Of a DNA stretch of 64,000 nt, positions 45,567 through 54,600 are shown in pieces (position 1 is the stretch's first letter; each line of letters starts with the position of its first letter). A model generated the notes under the pieces. The model was not told where the DNA came from, made no database searches, and saw only the letters and a program-made list of their open reading frames with translations. The position numbers and the translations under genes are program-made. The DNA lies in contig NZ_JASBYU010000004.1 of the NCBI RefSeq assembly GCF_029983815.1, positions 1-64,000 of the forward strand, written 5' to 3'. The DNA comes from Lagierella sp. (GTDB taxonomy: Bacteria; Bacillota; Clostridia; Tissierellales; Peptoniphilaceae).

Positions 45567-46397
45567 ATGAGTAAGAAAAAAAGAATTTTAATATTGATAA
45601 AGTCCTATTTACTAGTACTCTCCTATGATCTAATCTTTGCCTTTATCCTAGGGATTATTTCTTTTGCAGCTTCTTTTCTAGGATATGACTATGAATTGAC
45701 AATGGACAGATACTATTTGATTTGGGATAGTCTTGGATGTTTAATTCTACTAATCATCTACTACTATATCTTAAAAAAACATGTAGTCATCCCAAGGATA
45801 AGGGGAGATTATTCTCTTTTAAAAACTTTTATAATAACTCTAGGTAGTTGTGGAATTTCCTTTATTTGGCTTTATCTTTTGAGTATTGTTGCATTAAATA
45901 CACCAATTATTGGGCAGATGTATGAGGACTTTGGTGAAACCTGGTCCAATCTTTTATCTGGTGAATATTTATGGATATTTATTTCTGTGGTCCTCCTAGG
46001 TCCATTGGTTGAAGAAGTACTATTTAGAGGAATTTTAATAAATGTTTTAAACACTGGCTTTTCAAGAAAGACTTCCATAATCATTGCAGCTTTCCTATTT
46101 GGAATATGGCATAAGGATCCGGTACAGATGGTTTACACGACGATTTTTGGAATTTTCTTAGGCATGGTTTACTCTAGGATCAATGACCTTAGGTATCCCA
46201 TTGGAATGCATATTTTAAACAATAGTATAAACAGTCTTCCCGAGGGCAATTTTTCTGAAATGGCCTTTAATATAATCATGATGATTTGCCTACTATTTGT
46301 AATTCCAAGTATAGCTTTAACTTTTAGGCGAAAAAAGGGAGAACTATCTCTAGAGGATTATGACAAGTACTGGGACAATATTAACAATGTCAATTGA
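45567..46397 (+). CDS. CPBP-family intramembrane glutamic endopeptidase
   Basis: 276 residues with about seven membrane helices. The three Abi/CaaX motifs are present: EEVLFRGILIN (about 150), AAFLFGIWHKDP, and GMHILNNSINS. Homologues include CAAX-processing and bacteriocin-immunity proteases. The ATG at 45567 fits the GAGTGAT site better than the GTG at 45558. It follows the M20 gene by about 10 bp. Confidence 0.88.
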   Translation: MSKKKRILILIKSYLLVLSYDLIFAFILGIISFAASFLGYDYELTMDRYYLIWDSLGCLILLIIYYYILKKHVVIPRIRGDYSLLKTFIITLGSCGISFIWLYLLSIVALNTPIIGQMYEDFGETWSNLLSGEYLWIFISVVLLGPLVEEVLFRGILINVLNTGFSRKTSIIIAAFLFGIWHKDPVQMVYTTIFGIFLGMVYSRINDLRYPIGMHILNNSINSLPEGNFSEMAFNIIMMICLLFVIPSIALTFRRKKGELSLEDYDKYWDNINNVN

Positions 46398-46422
46398 TTC
46401 AAACTGATTAATCATATATAAT
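46394..46422 (+). promoter_or_regulatory. Promoter of the Mn-riboswitch/ATPase gene
   Basis: TTGATT (46394-46399), 17-bp spacer, TATAAT (46417-46422). The expected start of transcription falls at about 46429, exactly where the riboswitch P1 stem begins. Confidence 0.8.
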
Positions 46423-46427
46423 AAATG

Positions 46428-46509
46428 AAAAGGGGAGTAGCTTTAACGTTTAAGCCGTCATTTCGGATTATATCCCGGCTGAACACCTATTAGGTAGCAA
46501 GACCTTTGC
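46428..46509 (+). ncRNA. yybP-ykoY manganese riboswitch
   Basis: The sequence carries the family hallmarks in order: AAAAGGGGAGTAGC at the 5' side of P1/P2, GCCGTCATTTCGG and CCCGGCTGAAC in the two legs, a short hairpin (ACCTATTAGGT), and the closing GCAAGACCTTTGC. These match the known Lactococcus Mn2+-sensing aptamer in the conserved loops. It precedes a P-type ATPase gene, a typical target of this class. Metal binding is known from the family; function here is inferred from the match. Confidence 0.92.
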
Positions 46510-46539
46510 TTTTACAATGTAAAGGCAAAGGTCTTTTTT
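46499..46539 (+). terminator. Expression-platform terminator of the Mn riboswitch
   Basis: AGACCTTTGC pairs with GCAAAGGTCT and TTTAC with GTAAA around an AAT loop, followed by a T run. The 5' arm is the same GACCTTT that closes the aptamer, so the two structures exclude each other: Mn-bound aptamer should allow read-through. Confidence 0.88.
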
Positions 46540-46607
46540 ATTAGGTAATGAGTTCTAGTTTTTCACAGTCCTCTATAAGCGAAACCTAAAATGTCAGGAG
46601 GTAATAA

Positions 46608-49337
46608 ATGAATTGGTATAACAAAAAACCGGAAGAGATTGAAAAGGAGTTAAATTCCAATTCCAAATCCGGTTTAAGTTCCTCTCAGGCTTCCCAGCTT
46701 TTGGAAAAGTATGGTCCAAATGCTTTAAAGGAAGGGGAAAAGAAGGGCCTGGGAGAGAAACTTAAAGAGCAATTTTTGGATCCTATGATCTTAATTCTAA
46801 TCGTCGCAGCCATACTTTCCGCTGTGGTATCTGAATGGTCTGATGCTGTTATCATCATTGCAATTGTAGTTTTAAATGCTGCCCTTAGCATCTACCAAGA
46901 AGGCAAGGCAGAAGAGGCCATTGCAGCATTAAAGAAGATGGCTTCCCCCACTGCAAAAGTCTTTAGAGATGGCGAACTGAAGAGTATTTCTTCAGAGGAG
47001 TTGGTTCCTGGAGACCTTGTGGAACTTGAAACCGGGGACATTGTCCCAGCGGATTTAAGACTGATAGAATCCATAAACTTAAAGGTGGAAGAGGCTTCTC
47101 TTACTGGAGAGTCGGTTCCCGTGGAAAAAAATGCTTCCCTTACCTATGATGAAGAGGTGGGAATTGGAGACAGGGGCAACATGACCTTTAGTTCTACAAT
47201 AGTCTCCTATGGTAGAGGAAAGGGAATTGTAGTAGAAACTGGAGAAAAGACTGAAATTGGTAAGATTGCAACAAAACTTGCCACAGTTGATGACGAACAG
47301 ACTCCTCTACAAAAGAAACTAGCTGGACTTTCCAAAGTCCTTGGTATACTTACAGTTGCCGTTTGTATAATTGTATTGGTAGTTGGACTTCTATATGGCC
47401 ATGAACTATTAAACATGGTATTAACTGCCGTTTCCTTGGCAGTTGCAGCAATTCCTGAAGGGCTTCCTGCCATTGTAACCATAGTGTTGTCCTTGGGAAT
47501 GAGTAGAATGGCTGAAAGAAATGCCATTGTTAAAAAACTTCTTGCCGTTGAAACCCTTGGAACCACTACCTATATTTGTTCTGATAAGACTGGTACACTG
47601 ACTCAAAATGAAATGACAGTTGTTAAGGCCTTTGTGGACAATGAAGAGATAAATATAACTGGTACTGGATATGCACCAGAGGGCGAACTTCTAATAGGTG
47701 AAAATAAGGTCTCTGCGGAAAATGAAGGTTCTCTATACACCTTCTTAAACATCTGTGCACTTACCAATGATGCAAAGTTAAAAAAGGAATCCGATGGCTA
47801 TTCCATGATTGGTGATCCCACTGAAGGTTCATTGCTGACCTTAGCTGGAAAGCTTGGAATTACCAAGGAGTCAGCCAATGAGGAATATAAGAGAATTGAA
47901 GAGATTCCTTTTGATTCTACTAGGAAGATGATGACTACTTTCCACGACAACTTTATTAAGTCAAAGGTGGTTTCCTTTACTAAGGGAGCACCAGATATTG
48001 TCATTGAAAGATGTAATAAGATTTTAATAGATGGAAAGATTGAAGAACTTACAGAGGATATGAGAAAGAATATTCTGGATAAAAATATAGAGTTTGCAAG
48101 ACAAGCTCTTAGAGTCCTATCCTTTGCCTTTAGGGTTCATGATGATCTTCCTTCTGATATATCCTCTGAAAATATTGAACGGGACATGATATTCGTTGGA
48201 CTTGCAGGAATGATTGACCCTGCTAGACCTGAAGTAAAAATTGCTATTAAAGAATGTAAGTCTGCTGGTATTGTCCCTGTGATGATTACCGGTGACTATT
48301 TAGAAACTGCCCTTGCCATAGCTAAGGAACTGGGAATTGCAGATGATGACTCCCAAGCTATTATGGGTGGAGAATTAAACAATATGTCCGATGAAGAGAT
48401 TCGTCAGATTGTAAAGACAAAGAGGGTCTTTGCCCGAGTTTCGCCTGAAAACAAGGTTCAAATAGTTAAAGCCTTAAAGGAAAATGGCGAGATTGCAGCT
48501 ATGACAGGGGATGGTGTCAACGATGCTCCTGCAATTAAAAAGGCAGATATTGGTATAGCCATGGGTATTACTGGAACGGATGTTACTAAAAATACTGCTG
48601 AGGTCATCCTTACAGACGATAACTTTGCAACTATTGTCCACGCTGTGGAAGAAGGTAGAATAATCTATTCAAATATTAAAAAATTTGTATCCTTCTTATT
48701 AAGTTGTAATGTTGGTGAAATTCTAGTAATATTTTTAGCCATCATCTTCAACTGGCCAGTGCCTTTGGTACCAATTCAACTTCTTTGGTTAAACCTTGTA
48801 ACTGACTCCTTCCCTGCTTTAGCACTTGGAGTGGAACACGGTGAAAAGGACATTATGAACCAACCACCTAGGGAACCTAATGAGCCTATAATCGACAAGG
48901 AACTGACTGTATCCATAGTATTACAGTCAATTGCTATAACCATAGCTGTCCTTGCATCCTACTTTATAGCTCTTAAATTCTATGCTCCTGAAGGATGGCA
49001 AAGTCTACACTCTGCAGGAACTTTAGATCCAATAGAATTAAGGGAACCAAGGTCCATCGCCTTTACTACCCTTATCCTATGTGAACTATTACGTTCATTT
49101 ACTGTAAGATCGACTAAGTATACCCTTTGGGAACTTGGACCATTGTCAAATAAGAGACTTGTTCAAGGGGTTTCCCTATCATTGGTATTGACCTTGATAG
49201 TGGTATATGTTCCCTTCTTAAATGACTTATTTGAAACTTTCCCACTAGTGCTTAGGGACTGGATAATCATTATTCCTTTTGCCCTATTGCCATTTATTAT
49301 GGGAGAGGCTGTAAAGTTGGTTAGAAGAAAAAAATAG
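46608..49337 (+). CDS. Cation-transporting P-type ATPase (Ca2+/Mn2+ class)
   Basis: 909 residues of the P2A group. An N-terminal cation-ATPase domain is followed by TGESVPVEK (A domain), AAIPEGLPAIVT in helix 4, the phosphorylation loop ICSDKTGTLTQNEMT, the hinge MTGDGVNDAPAIKKADIGIAMG, and NLVTDSFPALALGVEHGEKD in helix 6. The helix 4 Glu and helix 6 N-x-x-T-D are those of SERCA-like pumps that move Ca2+ and often Mn2+. Control by an Mn riboswitch argues for Mn2+ export as the main task. Confidence 0.95.
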   Translation: MNWYNKKPEEIEKELNSNSKSGLSSSQASQLLEKYGPNALKEGEKKGLGEKLKEQFLDPMILILIVAAILSAVVSEWSDAVIIIAIVVLNAALSIYQEGKAEEAIAALKKMASPTAKVFRDGELKSISSEELVPGDLVELETGDIVPADLRLIESINLKVEEASLTGESVPVEKNASLTYDEEVGIGDRGNMTFSSTIVSYGRGKGIVVETGEKTEIGKIATKLATVDDEQTPLQKKLAGLSKVLGILTVAVCIIVLVVGLLYGHELLNMVLTAVSLAVAAIPEGLPAIVTIVLSLGMSRMAERNAIVKKLLAVETLGTTTYICSDKTGTLTQNEMTVVKAFVDNEEINITGTGYAPEGELLIGENKVSAENEGSLYTFLNICALTNDAKLKKESDGYSMIGDPTEGSLLTLAGKLGITKESANEEYKRIEEIPFDSTRKMMTTFHDNFIKSKVVSFTKGAPDIVIERCNKILIDGKIEELTEDMRKNILDKNIEFARQALRVLSFAFRVHDDLPSDISSENIERDMIFVGLAGMIDPARPEVKIAIKECKSAGIVPVMITGDYLETALAIAKELGIADDDSQAIMGGELNNMSDEEIRQIVKTKRVFARVSPENKVQIVKALKENGEIAAMTGDGVNDAPAIKKADIGIAMGITGTDVTKNTAEVILTDDNFATIVHAVEEGRIIYSNIKKFVSFLLSCNVGEILVIFLAIIFNWPVPLVPIQLLWLNLVTDSFPALALGVEHGEKDIMNQPPREPNEPIIDKELTVSIVLQSIAITIAVLASYFIALKFYAPEGWQSLHSAGTLDPIELREPRSIAFTTLILCELLRSFTVRSTKYTLWELGPLSNKRLVQGVSLSLVLTLIVVYVPFLNDLFETFPLVLRDWIIIIPFALLPFIMGEAVKLVRRKK

Positions 49338-49351
49338 ACTATATTCAATAT

Positions 49352-49375
49352 GGGTGTCCAAGGGATTGGACGCCC
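49352..49375 (+). terminator. Terminator after the P-type ATPase gene
   Basis: GGGTGTCC/GGACGCCC, 8 pairs with one G-U, 8-nt loop, followed by TATTTTTAT. Confidence 0.85.
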
Positions 49376-49467
49376 TATTTTTATGGGAAATAATCTTTAA
49401 ACATTGATAAATACTAGGGTTTAAGTAGGAATTATTGAATAATCTCCTTTTTTATTTTAAAATCATA

Positions 49468-49476
49468 TGATACAAT
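49468..49476 (+). promoter_or_regulatory. Extended -10 promoter before yedE
   Basis: TGATACAAT, a TGn extended -10 box 57 bp before the yedE start codon. No strong -35 is seen. Confidence 0.45.
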
Positions 49477-49532
49477 GATAACAAGGATTATTTAATCTTT
49501 ATAAAAAATATTTTGAAAAGGAGAGAAAAGAA

Positions 49533-50597
49533 ATGAAAAAAGAAGATGTTAAAGTTTTTATTGGCGGTCTTCTCATAGGTGCAATCGGTATTATCCTGAT
49601 GTACTTAGGTAACCCTGGCAATATGGGATTTTGTATTGCATGTTTCTGGAGAGACATTGCCGGCGGTCTTGGTCTACATAGGGCTGAGGTAGTTCAGTAT
49701 CTTAGACCTGAAATCATAGGACTTATCCTAGGTGGAACAATTTCCAGTTTCATCTTTAAGGATTTTAAATCCCGAGGTGGTTCAAATGCACTAATAAGAT
49801 TTGTTTATGGTGTGTTTATGTCCATAGGTGCCTTGGTGTTTTTAGGTTGTCCTTTGAGAATGATCTTTAGACTTGGTGGCGGAGACTTAAATGCCATTGT
49901 TGGTCTTGCAGGATTTGTAGTAGGAATATTGATAGGTATCTTCTTCTTAAAACAAGGCTATTCTCTAGGAAGAAATTATAAGGAATCTAAAATTGCAGGG
50001 TTTATCCTACCGGCATTTGCAATAATGTTATTTGTATTATTGCTTGCTAAACCTGCATTTATATTCTTCTCTGAAAAGGGACCTGGTTCCATGCACGCTC
50101 CTATAATCTACTCTTTAATCGGTGGACTTATAGTTGGAGCAATTTTACAAAGAACTAGACTTTGTACTGGTGGTGCTTTTAGAGACCTATTCCTAATCAA
50201 AGACACCCACTATATCTGGGGTATTTTAGGAATTTTCATTGCAGCTCTTGTTGGTAATCTAATCTTGACAAAGGGAGCTTTACACATAGGCTTTGCCGAC
50301 CAACCTGTTGCTCATTCCGACGGTCTTTGGAACTTCCTTGGAATGGTGATAGTTGGACTTGGTGCAGTACTTCTAGGTGGATGTCCTATTAGACAGACCA
50401 TCCTATCTTCTGAAGGTGACACTGACGCTGGAGTTACTGTAATGGGACTTTTAATTGGTGCAGCTTTTGCCCATAACTTTGGACTTGCTTCAAGCCCTGA
50501 AGGTGCTACTCCAAATGGTAAGATTGCAACTATTATAATCATCGTAGTGATGCTCATAATGTCTTTTATGACTACTAAGTTTGCTAAGGAGGACTAA
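49533..50597 (+). CDS. yedE: YedE-family transporter, selenium-linked
   Basis: 354 residues with about ten membrane helices in two YeeE/YedE halves. Each half has paired Cys motifs: GFCIACFWRD with FLGCPLRMIFRL, and RLCTGGAFRDLF with LGGCPIRQTIL. YeeE relatives carry thiosulfate through such cysteines. The branch found with yedF and a DUF3343 gene is linked to selenium metabolism and probably takes up a selenium or reduced sulfur species. First of three tightly packed genes. Confidence 0.9.
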   Translation: MKKEDVKVFIGGLLIGAIGIILMYLGNPGNMGFCIACFWRDIAGGLGLHRAEVVQYLRPEIIGLILGGTISSFIFKDFKSRGGSNALIRFVYGVFMSIGALVFLGCPLRMIFRLGGGDLNAIVGLAGFVVGILIGIFFLKQGYSLGRNYKESKIAGFILPAFAIMLFVLLLAKPAFIFFSEKGPGSMHAPIIYSLIGGLIVGAILQRTRLCTGGAFRDLFLIKDTHYIWGILGIFIAALVGNLILTKGALHIGFADQPVAHSDGLWNFLGMVIVGLGAVLLGGCPIRQTILSSEGDTDAGVTVMGLLIGAAFAHNFGLASSPEGATPNGKIATIIIIVVMLIMSFMTTKFAKED

Positions 50598-50804
50598 ATG
50601 AAGAACATAGACGCAAGAGGACTTTCATGTCCAGAACCCGTAATTAAAACTCAAAATGCAGTTAAATCCGGAGATAAGAGTTTAGAAATAGTGGTTGATA
50701 CAAATATCGCTAAGGAAAATATAGTAAGATTTTTAGAGTCTGAAAACTTTAAGGTAGAAGTTTTAGAATCCGGTAGCGACATTACCATCAAGGCTAATAA
50801 GTAA
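50598..50804 (+). CDS. yedF: TusA/YedF-like sulfur or selenium carrier
   Basis: 68 residues of the TusA/SirA fold, with the active cysteine in DARGLSCPEPVIKTQNA and strands ending in DITIKANK. It likely accepts sulfur or selenium as persulfide or perselenide. It starts directly after yedE with GGAGG inside the yedE end. The trio with yedE and DUF3343 is a conserved arrangement in selenium-using anaerobes; no selenoprotein was identified in the window. Confidence 0.9.
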   Translation: MKNIDARGLSCPEPVIKTQNAVKSGDKSLEIVVDTNIAKENIVRFLESENFKVEVLESGSDITIKANK

Positions 50805-51028
50805 TGAACCATATAATAACTTTTCATACTATTAGTGAGGCGCTTCGACTGGAAAGAGAACTAAAATCTAGAAATCTTTATGTTAAACTTCGACCAGTTC
50901 CCCGTAAATTAAGTAGTTCCTGTGGTAACTGTGCCTTTATTTCCACCGATGAACTAGAGGATGTACAAAGGGTTATCGAAGAAAAAGATCTTAAATACGA
51001 TGGAATTTACTCTGATGAAGATTGTTAA
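50804..51028 (+). CDS. DUF3343 putative Se/S carrier protein
   Basis: 74 residues of DUF3343 with the signature PRKLSSSCGNCAF near residue 35 and a C-terminal DEDC. Its start codon overlaps the yedF stop by one base. The conserved Cys after P-R-x-L suits a sulfur/selenium carrier; biochemical proof is lacking. A second member lies at 61062-61313 in another context. Confidence 0.88.
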   Translation: MNHIITFHTISEALRLERELKSRNLYVKLRPVPRKLSSSCGNCAFISTDELEDVQRVIEEKDLKYDGIYSDEDC

Positions 51029-51050
51029 TTTCTAAATAATTGTTTAAGAT

Positions 51051-51084
51051 CTCCCATAATTGGATATCTATAAGATACAGGGAG
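51051..51084 (+). other. Stem-loop in the leader of the small membrane protein gene
   Basis: CTCCC (51051-51055) pairs with GGGAG (51080-51084), and TATCT pairs with AGATA inside. There is no T tract, so it is not an obvious terminator. Confidence 0.35.
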
Positions 51085-51130
51085 TTGAAAGGATTCAATT
51101 TCCTACTAATTTAAATTTGAGGAGGATATT

Positions 51131-51388
51131 ATGGGAATTATTTCTTGGATAGTAGTCGGAGCATTAGCCGGCTGGATTGCTAGTATGATAATGGGCAAGA
51201 ACGAACAAATGGGCGGAGTTGCAAACGTCGTTGTTGGAGTTATTGGAGCATTAATTGGTGGATTTATAGCAAATAGATTCTTTGACTTAGGTAAACCTGA
51301 TGGTATAAACCTATATAGTATTTTAATATCCGTCGTAGGTGCTGTAATATTACTCGCAATTATCAATGCAGTTCAGAAAAATAGATAG
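51131..51388 (+). CDS. GlsB/YeaQ/YmgE-family membrane protein
   Basis: 85 residues with three hydrophobic segments and the family motif GIISWIVVGALAGWIASMIMG plus a Gly-rich second helix. Members are called transglycosylase-associated or stress-response membrane proteins, with no defined activity. Consensus GAGGAGG before the ATG; own terminator after it. Confidence 0.9.
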   Translation: MGIISWIVVGALAGWIASMIMGKNEQMGGVANVVVGVIGALIGGFIANRFFDLGKPDGINLYSILISVVGAVILLAIINAVQKNR

Positions 51389-51398
51389 AAAATCATGA

Positions 51399-51430
51399 AA
51401 GAAGGTAGTAGTTAAAAGCTATACCTTCTT
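51399..51430 (+). terminator. Terminator
   Basis: AAGAAGGTA/TACCTTCTT with inner TAG/CTA pairing, followed by a run of T. Confidence 0.88.
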
Positions 51431-51514
51431 TTTTTTGTGATTTTTTCTATGGAACTTTATTTCTTAATTCTTTAAACCTATTATTATTGTAATGTTTACA
51501 AATTAATTAAACTA

Positions 51515-51543
51515 TTGTTTACATTAATCAGCCATTGTGATAA
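51515..51543 (+). promoter_or_regulatory. Promoter of the large surface protein gene
   Basis: TTGTTT (51515-51520), 17-bp spacer, TGATAA (51538-51543). TGTTTACA occurs at 51493-51500 and again at 51516-51523 over the -35, which may be a regulator site. Confidence 0.5.
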
Positions 51544-51613
51544 AATTATCATGTAATGAATAAATCCAACTCTTTTGTTGAGGAAGATTAAAAAAATATG
51601 AAAGGATGATTTA

Positions 51614-54600
51614 ATGAAAAAACTAATGAGTTTATTTCTTACGGTAGCTATGGTTCTATCTGCTATTGTTCCTGGGACAAAAGCCATGGCACAGGCCCTA
51701 CCTACTGCAACCCAGGCTCAAGAAGAAATGCCTACCCCCGTTGATGGTGCAAGTAAGTACCATATCAACGTAGAAGAGCCTAAGGTAAACACCGATGGTA
51801 AATATATCATAGGTGCTACTGGTGGCGCTGTAAACATCAACTACCCTAAGGAAGGGGTAAGAAAAGAAGATATTAAAGTAGAAACCTATAAGGATGGAGT
51901 TAAAGAAGATTTAGCTTTCACTATAGGTGTAAGTGAAGCCGGTTCCTATGTTGTAGGTGCTGAACTAAAGGCAATGATTCCTGAAAATGATACGGATAAG
52001 GAAATTGTCTACAATATCTTTGTAAAGGAAATAAATGACACAAACTTTGACACAAAGAATGTTTTAGAAATTACAGTAAAGCCTTTAGGTGAAAGTGTAA
52101 TATCTAATTTAGAAGAAGAAAATATTTATATAGAAGCTGATAGCTCCAATAGGTTTGCGAAAACTAATATTATTGGTACTGGTTTGACTTCTAATAACAT
52201 AGGTTATGAGATAAGAAAAGCTACAACGGATATTCCTGATATTACTGCTAAGGTTGGTCTTATTGATTATTCATTAGATGCAACACAGGTAATGTTCTCA
52301 GTGGCTGTTCCTGAAAATAACAGTTCCAAGACTTGGGTTTACTATATAGACTTCTATGTAATTGGTAAAGAAAAAGATAAACATACTTTAACTGTAAACG
52401 TAAAGCCAAGTAACCCAGAGGACCCTGCTCCTGTGAAAAGTACAATATATAATGTTCGACTTGACAAGGATACTATTGAAGCAACTGATGGAAGGGATGT
52501 TACAGGAAAGATTTATGGAGATAATTTAATTGACACAAATATCAAGTACACTGTAACAAAGGAAGTTTCTGATGCTGAAAATCTAGTAATCAAGCTAGAT
52601 AAAATTACAGAATCCTCAAAGAATATTCCATTTATCATCACTGCACCTGAAAATAAAACTTCCACTGACTGGGTTTATAAGATAAACTTCTCCACTGTAG
52701 ATAAACCAGATACAGTACAAACTGTAACTTTGACTGTTAAAGGAAGTGGTGAAGCTGGTAGTGAAGAATTTACTGTAACTCCAAATAAGACAGAGCTACC
52801 TAGTACTGGTGGTGAAGTAGCACTTTATATAAGTGGTGAAGGCTTTGATACTAATGCACTAAGATGTAAGGTTAAAAAGGGTACTTCTGATACTACTATA
52901 AAGGGAACTTTCAGTGACAGCGACAATGGAAAAGACAAGTATATGTGTAAGGTAGTCTTACCTGAAAATCAAGCTGAAACTGAAGAAGTTTACAGTATTT
53001 TAATTACAAAAACTCCTACTGGAGATTCTCCAGAGTTTATTAAAAAGGAATTTACTATAAAAGTTGCTCCAAAGTCCAATACTCCACAGGAGCCTACTAC
53101 AAGTCTTTTAGTTGAAAATAACATCATAGAAGCAGATGGTGGAAAGGCTATTATCTACATTGACACCAAGGAATATAAACCTGAGGACTTAGTTGCTTCC
53201 ATCAAATTAGATGGCAAATTCGATTATGCTTTAGAGGGAAGTTTCCAAGTAAGTGATAAGTCTGAACACGACCTTATGTATGTGGTGGACATTCCAAAAA
53301 ATAATAGAACCACTAAAAGAGTGTATGAAATTTCAATTTCTGACACTTCCTTTAATAAAATTGGAAGTGAAATATTTAATCAAAAGGCTTTAGATCAAGC
53401 TGCACCAGCTACTATTATTTTAATGGAAACCGAAAAGACAGTTGAACACAATGTCGGAAATACAAGCTTATCAGTGATTACTAGTCCTATAGTTTCTCCA
53501 GAAAAGGTGAAATTACAAATCTTGAAAGACGGACAAGTAGAAGATCTTTCCTACACCATTTCCGGAGATAAAGCAAGGAAGACCGTTGAGTTAGAAATTC
53601 CTGAAAATACTACAAATTCCGATATAGTCTACAAGATTAAGTTTAATGCCACTGGTTCTGAAACAGAATTTCAAAATGAAGAATTTACTTTAACTGTTAA
53701 GGCAGCACCGGTTGTTGAAAAGGCAAATGTTGATGATGTCTATCTTCTATATCCAAATATGCCTTTAAAGGGATCTAAGGAAAAATCTTTAGAACAGTCC
53801 TTAAATATAAAGGGAAGTAATTTAAATCTTGCAAAGGATATATCCTATGAAGTATTTGAAAAGGTAGACGGTTCTTTTGTATCATATGAGTTAACTGAGA
53901 CACCAAAGTTTATGGGAACAGATACCATTCAATCTGTAAGATTTCCTCTTAAGGACACAAACCTTGAAAGGGAGTTTAAGGTAGTCGTTAAAGTTGACGA
54001 CATTAGCCGTGAGCTATTCTTTAAACAAAGTGAAACAGGAACTATGAACGGTCTTCAATTGATTTATCCTGAGGAGTCCTTCACAATAGGCGATGACACT
54101 TTAGTTATCAAATTCTACAATGATATTAGTGAAGTGAGTCCTGGTAAATTAAAGGAGTCCATTACCATTACAGGAAGTAAGACCATAAATCTTGGTGCTG
54201 AAGATACTCTAGAAATTGAAAATTCCAGAGTGACAATCAAGTTTAAAGAACCTGTGTTCAAGATTTCTGAAACAGAAAATCCTGAGTTTAAGCTAAACAT
54301 TGAAGAGCGATCCTTCTACAACCACCAAGGTCTTAACAGGGAAGTAAAAGACTATAAGATTACAAAAAATTCCGTTGTTGTAAACTCCTTCAAGTTCTTG
54401 GAAGGTTATCAACTTGACCATAAGGGTGGAAAAGTTTCCATCGAAGTTAAAGGTTTTAACCTGATGGGTAGGGATAAATCCAATTTAAAGTTAAAAATTC
54501 AAGATAATAGTAAAGATAAAAGGGAATTCTACAATTCTGATAGTTCTGACAATATTATTAAAGACTTGACTATAGAGGGAAATGACACAGATCAGATAAT

